From Adineta steineri (Eukaryota; Rotifera; Eurotatoria; Adinetida; Adinetidae), in contig CAJNOI010000002.1 of the NCBI GenBank assembly GCA_905250115.1, forward strand, positions 750,771 through 814,770: DNA of 64,000 bases. Direction: 5' to 3'. The translations under genes were made by a program, and so were the position numbers. Positions 14,317 to 25,502 of this stretch are shown here, one piece after another (the stretch's first letter is position 1; each line of letters starts with the position of its first letter). Under the pieces are notes generated by a model. That model ran no database searches, had not been told where the DNA came from, and was given only the letters and a program-made list of their open reading frames with translations.

Positions 14317-15343
14317 ACAGAATGACATTTTCTTTTGTGAATTGAATCATAACTTTCTTTTAAATATGTAATCAAATTATTTAATCATTCTCTAAATAAT
14401 ATATGAGTTGCAGTAATATCTCGAAGTCATGTTGTATGACGATTGTTGAAAAGGAGCAATGATTGATAAAAGGCCGATCATTAGTTTAACAACTAAGTGA
14501 ATATAAATACAGATATGAAGAATTTTAATCATTTGATGCTCCCAGCCACATGTATTCGGATGATAATTTATGAATAATCGTTATCAAATAAACGTGAGAA
14601 ATGAATAACTGAATTATATGTTAAAAAAAATCAATTTTTTCTACTCACATCTTTTTTTGCTAAATAGTTTGATCATCTTAATTGTTGTATTTAAGAAAGT
14701 GAATATATTTTATGTTCCTATTATTTGCATAATTTTATAAAAAGGATGATAATCTCAACAAAGAAATAAGGCATATTATGGAAAAACTACTAATTATTTC
14801 TGAATAAATAAATGAAAAAGAAAATAGAATTCATATTATTGAAAGTAAAAAGAGACGAATGAGAGTGTAAATCAGTATTCTATTATTTATTCTGGATGTA
14901 TACTTGAAGACGACTAGTGTGGATGTGGATCTTTTATCTATCACTCACACCCAGTTATTTATTTGAATGATGTCAAATGATCCATGAATTCAAGGGTGTG
15001 TGGGTGTGAATCGAGAAGAAAAATGATTCATACTCACACAAACACACACCCACATTCACATCCTCACGCATCTACACTCACACATATGTTCAGGTAGCTC
15101 ATAGTAAAAATTTTCGATCCTGTCATGGATCGTCTGTAAACACACATAAACTTTAGTGGTGAAATGTTTTTTATGCTTTTATTTATGAATATAGTATTAC
15201 ACGAATTATAAAAAAAAAGATTTTTCTTGATTTAACTGTATGTTTCAATTCAAAAAGTTGTATGTTAAATATATGCCTTGTGTACCTCATTAAATGGATC
15301 TTGTTCTGGACGAGGTGTCGATTTTGGTGGTGACAAATGATGA
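14317..15343. other. Intergenic, AT-rich, with G-rich/C-rich tracts
   Basis: No gene seen. It separates the kelch gene from the convergently oriented tetraspan gene. From 14914 to 15084 there are several GTGTGGG and CACACCC tracts (see separate entry). Confidence 0.5.
14993..15084. repeat. Telomere-like GTGTGGG / CACACCC tracts, inverted
   Basis: A G-rich arm (about 14993-15010, with GGGTGTGTGGGTGTG) is followed after about 20 nt by a longer C-rich arm (about 15031-15083) built from CACACCC, CACATC and CACTCACA units. It resembles the other dispersed hairpins. I recall TGTGGG as the bdelloid telomere unit; that resemblance is from memory, not tested. Confidence 0.55.
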
Positions 15344-16031
15344 TCAAGGACGATGATTCTCCGGTGGACCTGTATGTTCATAACCACGGGTTAGACTGTC
15401 CGGTTGTTGTTGTCTTATTGTAACCGAGTCCACACTACTTTGGTAAACTGCTTCTGTGTGTACAGTATTGGATGTTCCTTTCTTGCATAGCCAAATACTA
15501 ATAGCAATATATGCAATGATGTAGGTAATACTAGAGAGAAACATTAATATAGCACAGGCAAGAAGACCCTTAAGTATTGGTAGCTTCGCTCTGCATCCAA
15601 GTCCAATAATACCGAGAATGTCACCAGTCACGTCGAGCCAATCAATTGTTTTACAGGCTAGATTATTAAAGAAACATGAACAAGGATTCTTGACGAAACC
15701 AGCGGTAATCGCTATCAGTACAATGGAAAAAATCATATTGATTATATTTTGAACAAGAAGATAGATTGCACANNNNNNNNNNGTATATAACAGCACACCA
15801 GAACCCTGCATAGGCAGTACCGCGCCATGCATCGTACCATAGACCTCCTGCTTCAAGGCCTATTATAGCAAGCCAGAGTACCACCTGTAATCCACCCAAT
15901 ACACCAGGAATAGAAGCAGGAAGAATGTCGTTTACCGTTCGTGCTCGTGGTGGTACCAATGGATAAGGTGCATTATATTGAGCGTAGGGCTGATGTGCAT
16001 AAGGCTGATGTGAATACTGCTGTCGCTCCAT
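15344..16031 (-). CDS. Four-helix membrane protein, interrupted by an assembly gap
   Basis: The frame opens at ATG 16031 with a Tyr/His/Pro/Gln-rich cytoplasmic N-terminus containing a HQPYA tandem. Hydrophobic segments follow: one around 'GVLGGLQVVLWLAIIGLEAG', one straddling the 10-N gap at 15773-15782, and two more after a Cys-rich loop (NPCSCFF, LACKT, GLGC). It ends in a polar tail at the stop 15344-15346. Reading frames before and after the Ns differ, so the gap is not 10 real bases or it hides an intron. The layout resembles MS4A/MARVEL-like tetraspan proteins, but no family can be assigned. Sequence is certain only on each side of the gap. Confidence 0.6.
15773..15782. other. Assembly gap (10 N)
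   Basis: Ten Ns inside the tetraspan gene. The frame shift across them shows that the stated gap length is arbitrary. Confidence 0.98.
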
Positions 16032-17361
16032 CTTCACAAAAATCGCGTATCTTTCATTTAATACTACTCCTTTATATAGTTGTGATAAATTTTATGTTTT
16101 TATCTAATAATTATTACATTCATGACCACGTAAAGTTGTGTAAATATAACAACTCTATGTCGTTGTAGATGAAGAAGACAAAATTTTCTCAGAAAGGGTA
16201 ACTATTATAAAGTGAAACGCGTCATTTGTTTATCATAATATTCACGATAAAGGTCTCCCTGAGTGGGTGTGTCTTATCAGATATGAAACTTTGTGGGAAG
16301 AAATCCACTAGCCGTGCACCGATATCAACAGACGGACACGGCTTGCCAATTGACGAACTTCATCGCTGTGTTTCTGAAATTAGTTGGATGTAGGTGTAAA
16401 GGATAAATAGAATACCTACACTCACATCCTATTCATAAACGGAACTAATTATATTAATATCAAATAAACGAATAAGAAGATTAATCTGCGATAGAGACGA
16501 AGGATTGAAGTAATTCGTTAGTAATACAGTTTTTATATAGTATAATAATTTTTTTAAATTATTCTATACAGATTGATTGTTCAGATTAGGTTACCTGTGT
16601 TTGAATAATTTTACTTCTCTTTCTGAACAATCTTCAATTATTATTGAATCAATTTTTCTGACTAAAATTAGACAAATTCTGTTTTTTATTATTTAGACTG
16701 TATCTTTGAATAATATTTTGTCATTTTAAATATCTCGAAATGCAAAAAGAAGTAATGTCCACAGGTAAGACCATCGTGATTCAAAATAAAAACTTTTTAT
16801 GTGTACATCGGGAAAGTAGGAAAATTCGCTCAGGACTACATAAATGCTTTAGTTCATAGGTTTCATGATAAAGAACTATTTTTGAGCCATCATTGATAAT
16901 AGATTTTAACAAATCCTGATTATCAGATAACAAAAAAAAAATTCCTCTGAGCGATGTCATGTATTTAGTAGTAATTGTCTAGACTATTTTCTATTCAGCA
17001 TGAATAATTGTACATAATGATTACATAATAATAACGTCCATGAAAAACGGTTTAATAGACACAATTAACAAGTATTTTTATAAAACTAAATTTGTAGCTT
17101 CCAAATTAAGACTAAAGATCAAATCAATTAGCAGATCGATAGAGACGGTGATGGCGGAAAGTTATGTTTATTCATCAGATAAATATTCTTTACAATAAAA
17201 TTCTGTATAAGAAAAAAAGTTAATAACAATTGTTAGTATATGTATTCAGATAAAATGACATTATAAAGTAAGATTTGTTGGGTATATAATTTTATAATCT
17301 CTAATTGATGTTTTTCTTTTTCTCCGAATTCATTTAATAAGATTATATTAAAAAGAAAATG
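16032..17361. other. Intergenic; one imperfect G-rich hairpin
   Basis: No gene seen. Around 16386-16429 GGATGTAGGTGTA is followed by an imperfect inverted copy (TACCTACACTCACATCC), another member of the dispersed hairpin set. A somewhat GC-richer patch lies at 16245-16380 without a convincing frame. Confidence 0.5.
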
Positions 17362-17682
17362 TCACTCTGATTGTTCTGAAGATGAAGATGATGAGTCCGA
17401 TTTCCAATTTTTAGTGTCATCCATAAGTATATTTGAATTACCAAGGACGTGTGGTGGTGCTTGATTTTTTGTTAAACCATAACGTTTAAGTGTTCGTTTA
17501 CTTGTAAGTACTTTACCTTGATAAATAAGTCGACAACCTTCCTCAAATTGCGGTGGTAACTTTTCTCGAATCTCCGTTTTTAATTCTTTTACTGTTATCT
17601 TCTCATTAACAAGTAAAATAACGGATTTATCATCCGATTTGCGTGTTATCGTTACTTGGACTTGGTTTGGCGCAGTCGTCAT
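17362..17682 (-). CDS. Small ubiquitin-like domain protein with acidic Ser tail
   Basis: Single exon, 106 residues. The start chosen is the ATG at 17682 (MTTAPNQVQVTI). The longer upstream frame has no family features. Residues about 8-75 read as a ubiquitin-like fold: a beta hairpin (VQVTITRKSD...SVILLV), a helix (TVKELKTEIREKL), then the ubiquitin-like LIYQGKVLTSKRTLKRYGL segment. There is no C-terminal Gly-Gly, so it is not a conjugatable modifier. The end is a run of Ser followed by Glu/Gln. It could act as an adaptor that presents a UBL to proteasome or chaperone partners; that is inference. Ortholog not recognised. Confidence 0.65.
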   Translation of the reverse strand: MTTAPNQVQVTITRKSDDKSVILLVNEKITVKELKTEIREKLPPQFEEGCRLIYQGKVLTSKRTLKRYGLTKNQAPPHVLGNSNILMDDTKNWKSDSSSSSSEQSE

Positions 17683-18013
17683 TTTGAAAATAAACACAAT
17701 ATTAATCGATCCGGATGAGAGAATACGGAGAGAGCGAAGAAAAAAAATATATGATTTATATATCTTTTGAATAGAAGAACACAAAAATTTTCTTTCCTTA
17801 ACACATTGATAGTAAACATGTGTCTTTTTTTTTACTTTTCTTCATTTATTCGAGCTCTATCTATGGATTAATAATAATGTTGAGTACAAATATTTCGTAC
17901 TCAATATTCAGTTTAATATTTTCGAAAAAAAAAAAGATTCATATCACACTTTGACAAAATAGAAAAAAAACAATAATCGAGCACCTCAGGATCAAATTCA
18001 CACATATTAATAT
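17683..18013. other. Short intergenic spacer
   Basis: AT-rich spacer between two minus-strand genes. Nothing beyond poly-A/T runs was seen. Confidence 0.5.
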
Positions 18014-19098
18014 TTAAATTAACGAAAGCCAATCATCTGTTATACCCCAAATACGTTCAAAACTTTTTCCATGAAATAAATTTACATTTCCCGTATGAAC
18101 ACGATGAAGAATATCAGTTTGTTTAAAATATTTTGATTCAAACATTTTAATTGCAATTCGATTATCTTCAGGTATTGATACTAACATCATACCATCATAA
18201 TCAATAGCACATTGTCTTAGTAATAAAAAAGCTATATTTAAATTATCAGCATACAATGGTCCACATTTAATAAATGCTTGACTAAAATTTAAAATAATAT
18301 AACCTAATATAGAATTTGTTTTTATCGAACGTGCAACATAACCCGCTATAGAATATGTATGTTCACGTAATTGTTCAAAATAATTTATTCGATATGTTGG
18401 ATAAATTTGATGATCATATGTAGCAACATCAAGTATATCAGATGATTCAAATAATTGTAAATGAATATCATTTTCATCAAGATTTGATATATGAAAAAAT
18501 TCACTAAGTTTACCAGTAAGATTAACTAAAGAAAATGATGCTTGAAAACCATAACGAATATAAAATGGTAAATGTTTTGTTAAAATATTTGCATGAATAA
18601 TTTTTGTTTCATCGGATTTAAGATTTAAAACATAATTTGTTATTAATTCACCAATACCAAATTTCCTATAATCCGGACGAACATAAACTAGACCAAGCAT
18701 TAATATTGATGGAGTAGAATTATTATTAAAATTCCATTGATTTATAGATGCATGAGCTAAAAGACCATGTTTAGATATAATTACATATGAATGTTTAGGT
18801 CGAAATGCATAGTAATACATTGAAAAATCAATGGCTGCACTATGAAATAGTGTACAATCAGTAAAGAAAGCTCGAATATCATAGATATCACGAGATATCA
18901 TTGGACGTATAAATAAATTAAGTGATTCGATTTTTTCATCTCTAAAATAATAATAGATATGATAAAAAAACTATTAATGTTTCTCTTGAGAATTTATTTT
19001 TGTTTATTTTACCTATAGAGCCAAAAGGAATATTGACTTGTTGATGTTGATGCAATAGAACAACAGGATATCTCGCCAGTGCAATCATGATCAGACAT
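18014..19098 (-). CDS. GNAT-family N-acetyltransferase (YitH-like)
   Basis: Two exons, 19013-19098 and 18014-18941, join in frame through a 71-nt intron (CTATAG/GTAAAA donor, TTTTAG acceptor) into 337 residues. The N-terminal half carries the GNAT core: a strand with LMLGLVYVRPDYRKFGIGELIT, where R-K-F-G-I-G matches the acetyl-CoA pyrophosphate-binding (Q/R)-x-x-G-x-G/A loop, followed by the FYIRYGF strand-helix. The C-terminal half looks like the second domain found in YitH-type GNAT proteins (GYIILNF ... GPLYADN). Substrate unknown. It is divergently arranged with the PA28 gene, 728 bp away. Confidence 0.75.
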
Positions 19099-19826
19099 TA
19101 TTAATGAGATACGTATATATATATATTGATGATAATAGAGAATAAATCAAGTAAATAAACGTACAAGTTAATAATGTTAAAATCTCTTTATATTTGCATT
19201 ATAATTCGTAACACATTTGATGTGTTACGTTAATACTATGCGATGACCCTATCCAATTGTGTATGTATGTCTAGTGATAGTTCCATTAGAAACAGTGGCA
19301 TCAATAGAAGGATAAAGAAGCAAGCGAGAGAGAGAGAGAGAGGGAGGAAGAGAAGGATTACTCTTTCTTCTTTCCCCTATCTTTTTCTCTGTTTTGTCGA
19401 TCTATCGCTTGCTTCCTTTCTATTGCTATATGATCAATCCGAACGAGAATTTATTTAGAATAATAACAAAGTCAACACAATGAAAGAATAACAATGATAG
19501 TAATAGTAGATAGGCAAGGCAAGAAGCAAAGAAGAAGAAAAAAAAGAATACTTTTTTCATATACTATACTCTAGTTCCGTTTCTATTACAGATATTCTCT
19601 TTTCTTTCTATTGGATATCAGTCATCTTCTCGTTGCTCGTTATTCTTACGGCCTTTTACCCTATATATATATATATATATAAATAATCTTTATGTCGTCA
19701 ATATAATATAAACAAAAAAAGAAAACCATCTGTCTGTATTTATGTCATTGAATTTTATAGCGCGTTTCATAAACTAATATATATATCTATATCTATATAA
19801 TTTTCAAACTAATTTCTATAAATATA
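19099..19826. other. Divergent intergenic region with purine tract and (TA)n
   Basis: Probably contains both promoters of the GNAT and PA28 genes. A GA-rich tract lies at about 19325-19360 and a (TA)9 run at 19662-19680. A short frame at 19243-19458 follows the purine tract and is not convincing. Confidence 0.5.
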
Positions 19827-20531
19827 ATGCGTTCGACAGTAAAAAAAGTTCGTCAAAAACAATCAACATCATTAGTATCTCATTCATCAATAGAATTATC
19901 AAATATGACAGGCGATAGTTTTCTAGTTCTAAATACTGAATCACTTGAACAATCCATAAAAACTAATGTTGAATCTGATGTTTTATTTAATTTATTAACA
20001 TATGCTAAACAATTAAATGAACTTATTTATAATGATGAACGTTTTTCAAAAGATTATTTTAAAGAAATTGAAAAAAATATCTCAAATTCATCGTCAAATA
20101 AATTTCTAAATGAATTAATAAAAATAATTGAATTTTATTTCGAAAAATATTTATTATCATCAATTCATCTTCGATGTTATATACAATTACATGTACCATC
20201 AAATGAATCAGGTAATAATCAAGGTGTTAATATTCAAAAACAAATTTTAAAAGAAATTCAAGAAATGGAAACAATTATTGAAGCAAATGAAAATTTATTT
20301 TTTGATTATTATAAAAAACATTATGAAATATTAAAATATTTAAATAAATATCCATTTATTGAAGATTATCATTTATATTTAATTGAATATGAACGAAAAA
20401 TTTTCGATGATATACGTTCAATTCTATTAGAATTACGAACTATTTTTTTAAAAACATATGATATTATTCGAAAAAATTTAACTAAAATTCAAATGCCTAG
20501 AAATCAAGAAAATATTTCAATGATTAATTAA
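19827..20531 (+). CDS. PSME3: Proteasome activator subunit PA28gamma-like (REG)
   Basis: Single-exon gene, 234 residues, within the usual 230-254 range of the 11S activator family. These proteins form a heptameric ring that caps the 20S proteasome and opens its gate without ATP. The C-terminal half matches PA28 well: IQLHVPSNESGNNQGVNIQ corresponds to the IQLLIPRIEDGNNFGVSIQ region of the family, then KYPFIEDYHLYL corresponds to KYPHVEDYR, then the last helix ends KNLTKIQMPRNQENISMIN, corresponding to the KNIEKIKRPRSSN C-terminus that reaches the proteasome. An internal KEFNK-like homolog-specific insert is short. Gamma-type is inferred because invertebrates usually carry only this form. Confidence 0.88.
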   Translation: MRSTVKKVRQKQSTSLVSHSSIELSNMTGDSFLVLNTESLEQSIKTNVESDVLFNLLTYAKQLNELIYNDERFSKDYFKEIEKNISNSSSNKFLNELIKIIEFYFEKYLLSSIHLRCYIQLHVPSNESGNNQGVNIQKQILKEIQEMETIIEANENLFFDYYKKHYEILKYLNKYPFIEDYHLYLIEYERKIFDDIRSILLELRTIFLKTYDIIRKNLTKIQMPRNQENISMIN

Positions 20532-21279
20532 AACATAGGAAAAGAGAAATATTCATTTACTAATGGTTAATAAACTTGATAAGCATACTAAATAATACGT
20601 TTTCTAGCAAATCTCTTGACAATTTCTTTTCGATTATGTCAGTTTATGATAAATAACTAAATGTCATCAACCTTAAAAAACTCATTCATCATTGATGATA
20701 AAATTGCTCGATCGATATATCAAATATAAATTTATTACAATTGCTTTGTTTTGACGTATAATCTTCTTTAACGAAAATATATATGATAATCTCTAAAGTA
20801 AAATTGAATTAATAGATTATTTTCTATTCAATTAGAAAATACTTGAATAAAAAGATAAAATTAAGGATATTTTTACTATATCGAAAGTTCGTGTGACTCG
20901 TTCTCATAAATTTTTAGACAAGTAAGGAAAAAAATGATGTATGACATATCATTATATCAGAAGTAAAAGAAACTGTTTATTTTGTAATAAAGTGAAAGAT
21001 TCTCATGTTTTCTGATAATAAATCTAGAAAGAATTCCATAGAAAAAACTGCAATTTATCATATAAACATCGTAAATGAAAAGACTCGGATAATGATTGCT
21101 TAGAGTAATGATTTAATTTTATTATCTAGAATAGCTGAATTTAATAACATAATAACTGTTTAACACACATATATATCACATAGAAAAAAATCACCGAATT
21201 AATTAACATTTATGCAAAGTTACATAAAACAGAATGTCCAAAATAGTTTTTTTTTTGTTTTGTAATAGAGTATAGAAAT
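20532..21279. other. Intergenic, convergent 3' ends
   Basis: AT-rich spacer between the convergent PA28 and Aurora genes. No further feature seen. Confidence 0.5.
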
Positions 21280-23314
21280 TTAATTTTCTCTATTCAATGT
21301 TTTCTTTCGTTTAACATAGCTATCTTCAATAGCAGCTATATCTGCATTTTTTGTTATCCAAACATGTTGTGCAACATCTTTCAAAGGTAAACGATCAGCT
21401 GGATTTCGACGAAGTAACTAAAAATAATCAAATCAATATTTTGCTTAATATAAAAGAATAATTATAATTTTTTACTTTTGTAATTAAATCACGAAGATCA
21501 GTTGATGTTCCTGTTGGAAATGTTAATTCAATTGATCGTATCATTCGAATTGTTTCATGTTGAGTTTGACTATCAAATGGTGGTTTACCAATTATCTATA
21601 AAAAAACAAATAAATAATAACCCATTCGTAGATAGTTTTATAATTACCATTTCATAAGTAAGAACACCAAGACACCAAAGATCTATTTTTTCATCATAAC
21701 CATTTCCATTAAGCATTTCTGGTGGTAAATAATCTAATGTACCACAAAGAGTAGTTCGTCTTAAAAAATAAATATATATTCATTTTTTTCTCTCAAGAAA
21801 CAAATCTAATCAAATAATATTACTTGCATGTTGACGTACTTTCTGCTGACCAACCAAAATCCGCTGAAAAAAAAACTTATTTTAATGATAATTTATAATT
21901 TAAACACCTACCTAATTTTAAAATACCATATTTTCCAATTAGAATATTTTCTGGTTTGATATCTACAATAATTGAACTTATACATATTTCTGATATCTAT
22001 TTAATTATTCAAGCATACCTCTAAATCGAAAAATAGAAACAAAATTAAAATATTTCTTTTAAAAATCATATATTCATACCGATGAATGACTCGTTTTGTA
22101 TGTAAATAATTTAAAGCATTACAAAGTTGATAGACATACTGAAAAAGTTAATTTGAATTTTGTAAAAGATTGAAATAAATAATTATTCTTACACCAGCAG
22201 CTTCACTTTCACGAAGAACTTTTTCAGTTTGCATACGTCGATATAATTCTCCACCAGGTGCATATTCAAGTAATAAATAAATTCGTTGTTCATCATGAAA
22301 AAATCCATAAAGACGGAGAATATTTGGATGTCTATAATCGATCTATTCGTTAATAATAAAGTTAAGAAGAACAAAAAACTTGAACATACTTAAGATTCGA
22401 TTGAATTTCTATTTCACGTTTTACTTGTTGTTCCATTTTAGAATTTTTCAATTGTGCTTTAAATAATATCTAAAAGAATTTGATTGTGAATATCAAAGAT
22501 ATTAGCTTATATTTCTTACTTTAAGTGCTACAACAAATCGTGTTTGTTTTTCTCGACCACAATAAACATAACCAAATCGACCACGCCCCAATAAATTACC
22601 AATTTCAAAATCTTCAACTGTCCAACTTGACGATTTTCTATGAGAAATAATATTAATATGATTAAATCTGATTTTTATCTATTAAAGAATTATACTTGAT
22701 GACACTAAGCTTCGTGCTATGATTTGCTTTTCTAAGTAGAAACTATCAACCCAATTATTTAATTAGACGTTGACATCTCTCTGTATCTTTAAGTGTTTAT
22801 CATTATAAAAGTATCAACTAGGCTATGCTATCTCTCATCAGTATATAAATCATTTATAAAATATTGTAGAGAAAGTGTTGACAAAAGTTTGAGGCCTACT
22901 ATAATTCTCTGTTATTTCACAAATAGTTAATATATACATACGGTATTTTTTTCTCTTCATTATTAATTGTTAGTAATATATCTGATGATGATGATGACGG
23001 CGGTGGTGTTGTTGGTGATGGAGTAATATCGGATCTTAATAAACAATCAAAAGAAGTTTTACTTCATAGAAAAAATATTTTGTTTGATTAATATACTTTA
23101 ATGATATTTCTGTTGATGGAAATGGTGGTGAAGCCATATTTTCTTTACTTTCTTCATGATCAATTACTTCAGTATTTATTACAACTTTTTCAACAGTAAC
23201 AGTAGTATTATTCGAAGATTTATTTTGTGCATCTTGTTGTTGTTGGTTATTATTGTTAACCTTTGAATTTGATGATGTTTTATGACTTGAAAAGAATCGT
23301 TTAATTGCCGACAT
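21280..23314 (-). CDS. AURK: Aurora-family serine/threonine kinase
   Basis: Mitotic kinase. Exons: 23097-23314, 22942-23034, 22520-22637, 22390-22469, 22193-22331, 22080-22138, 22019-22020, 21912-21962, 21824-21863, 21648-21759, 21476-21595, 21280-21417. Total 1170 nt, 389 residues, in frame. The N-terminus is a low-complexity tail (Asn/Gln then Pro/Ser). The kinase domain starts [18 protein letters not shown], with catalytic Lys in VALK, the alphaC Glu in [17 protein letters not shown], and ADFGWS. The activation loop reads [15 protein letters not shown], containing the Aurora T-loop Thr, and the C-lobe is typical. Two points are odd: the HRD codons need a 2-nt exon, and one intron (22638-22941) is 304 nt. 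A or B type is not decidable. Divergent from ROPN1L with 329 bp between. Confidence 0.93.
22019..22020 (-). other. Putative 2-nt microexon (AG) in the Aurora kinase gene
   Basis: The upstream exon ends ATT CAT CG before GTATGA. The next exon begins AT ATC AAA CCA GAA AAT after TTGTAG. Direct joining puts IKPEN out of frame. Between them lies TTTAG-AG-GTATGC: an acceptor, two bases, a donor. Using them gives CG+AG+AT = CGA GAT, i.e. Arg-Asp, restoring HRDIKPEN exactly. The flanking introns would be 59 nt (22021-22079) and 56 nt (21963-22018), both the usual size here. An undivided intron would be 117 nt, when most introns in this gene are 48-64 nt. Confidence 0.7.
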
Positions 23315-23643
23315 TGAAAATTATATAATAAATGATAAACGATGATATTATGTTGAATTCTTTGTTTCGAGCCTGACGAATATATTGACGAATAAAATCA
23401 TTGTGCGCTACTTTCTATTCCTTATAAAATTAGCTAAATAGATTATAAAAAATTGTTTATTCCTAATAAAATAGAAAATTAAATAAAAATATTTATTAAA
23501 AAATATGAAAAATCTTTTCTATTCTATAATTAAATGAGGAGCGAGTGTTAAGGATGAGTGGTTATCAATGGCAGAAATGTGTTGACATGTTTACAGCTTA
23601 TTAACCCCTATTCATTTTTCATTCTGATAGACTCAATAAAATC
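23315..23643. promoter_or_regulatory. Shared 329-bp divergent region of Aurora and ROPN1L genes
   Basis: The two start codons face away from each other, so this spacer must hold both 5' ends. The ROPN1L ATG is preceded by an acceptor-like CTGATAG. No specific promoter motif can be named. Confidence 0.4.
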
Positions 23644-24613
23644 ATGTCGACAGCAACAGGAACAGCAACAGCAACGAATTACACTGATGAACCCTATTAT
23701 ACAAGCGAACAAATACCTATTCCACCTGAATTGCCTGATATTCTTCTTCAATTTTCTAAAGCTGCTATCCGTACACAACCAACTGATGTACTTGCTTGGA
23801 GTGCTGCGTATGTTTTAATTTTTTTTTTTGCATATAATATTTTTTTATTGTATATAACTATAGATATTTTCGAGCATTAGCAAATGGTGAAACACCACCG
23901 GTCAAAGAACGTAAGGATATACTTAATTAATAATTAATAGAGAAAAAACTATGAACAACATTTTTTAATTAGGTCTTGAAATGCCATTAGCTACACAAAA
24001 AATTGATACAGGTCTTTCAATGGGTATATTAAAAATATTACATAAACAAGTAAGTAAAAAACAGGCAGTATATGAAATGATTAACATAATTTCATTTTAT
24101 TGAGAAATATTTATTGGGTGGATAGAATCTTAATACATTTTTTTATAGCTTTCACCTAAAGGTAAATTATCATTACAAGAAATTCAAAATAAATGTGATG
24201 ATTTAAAAATTCCACGTGAACAATTTGATGATATTGTACAAATTGGTGCATTCAATGGAGAAGTACAATGGGATTCGTTTCTTGCTATTGCTGTATCAAA
24301 ATTAGCTAAAGTAATATTTTATATGAATTCATAATTTTATTCTATTTATTTTTAATTACTTTAGAATATAACTGATACATTAACTAAAATCTGCGAATTA
24401 CTAACAAGTGATCCACCAGGTGCTAATGCTCGTATACCATTTGAGCAATGGAAAAAATACTATCGATATTTAGCTGAACTTGATGGAGATATTAAGGAAC
24501 AACATATGAAGCAAGTTATCGATTATTTAGCTAATGAATGGGTTATTCGACAAAATGGCATGATTCATCCAAGAAATTTCATTCACCCAGAATGTCCCAA
24601 ACTTGAAGAATAA
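23644..24613 (+). CDS. ROPN1L: Ropporin-1-like protein (RIIa domain, radial spoke / sperm flagellum)
   Basis: Exons 23644-23807, 23864-23910, 23973-24049, 24149-24310 and 24365-24613 give 232 residues in frame, close to mammalian ROPN1L (230). After a Thr-rich start, the dimerisation/docking (RIIa) domain reads PPELPDILLQFSKAAIRTQP, then DVLAWSAAYFRALANGETPPVKER. This is the fold that binds A-kinase anchoring proteins, and it corresponds to RSP11 of the radial spoke. The second half (LSPKGKLSLQEIQNKCDDL, FNGEVQWDSFLA, AELDG) follows ropporin-1. It acts in motile cilia or flagella. The CTGATAG acceptor-like sequence 16 nt before the ATG suggests leader trans-splicing. Confidence 0.93.
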
Positions 24614-25502
24614 TTAATTTCCCCCGAATCTCTATGGCTAGATAAAAAGACAAAGAACAAAATAAAATGAATAAGTGACATAATATTTCTATTAATGTTG
24701 TTCGTAACGTGTATTTATCTGCGCTTGCCTGCTTGACGACTCTTTTCTTTTTTTTTTGTTTTGGCTTTTTAGAAGGAAATAATAAATTAATCTATGCTTT
24801 TTTTTATTTTACTGAAATTAGCAGAAAAAAATTGAGAAATAATCATCATGTTTTCTTGATTTAGAATTCATTTTTTAAAGCATACAAATAGCGTGTTTAT
24901 AATTGAAATTAAAAAATGTTTCCGATTTGTGAACGGAAGTATACACCAACGGAAAATAATTTTTCTTTTACTCGTACCTTAGTTTGTTGTTGTTTTTTGT
25001 GCAATCGGGGTGAAAAAAATGTTCTTACATTCCTTCTGGCTATGCCTTGATTGAAGAAGAAAGTATTCATGTTGATATTTTTTTATCAAAAAGATATTAC
25101 GGATTTACGTATATTTATCAATGTGAACAAAACAAATAGCAATGATCTATTAATATAGTAATCAATTTTGACTTGACATTCATAAACGATGAAATTACAA
25201 ACGAATACAATTTTTTTCCCATGAGATGATTTTCTTTTATTTTGAGTATTCTTTTCACAACTTATGAAACAAAAAAAACAAATATACAAAATATTTATAT
25301 ATATAAATAAACTACGTTAAAAAAATTGTTAAAATATTTTTTAAAAAAAAAAGAAAAGCAAATGTCTAAATTGGAATGTCTAATTAAATTTACTATTAAC
25401 CTAAAATAATAAAAAGTAAAATAATTTACATAATGAGCTTTTGTTTTGTTTTGGTTGCTATATCAGTATAAATGCATGTACATATATCACAGTTAATAGA
25501 TG
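24614..25502. other. Intergenic, convergent 3' ends
   Basis: AT-rich with poly-T and poly-A runs. No gene seen. Confidence 0.5.

Noticed and set aside
19243..19458. 71-codon frame through a GA-rich tract
   Set aside because: Arg/Glu run is produced by the purine repeat; sits in a divergent promoter region.
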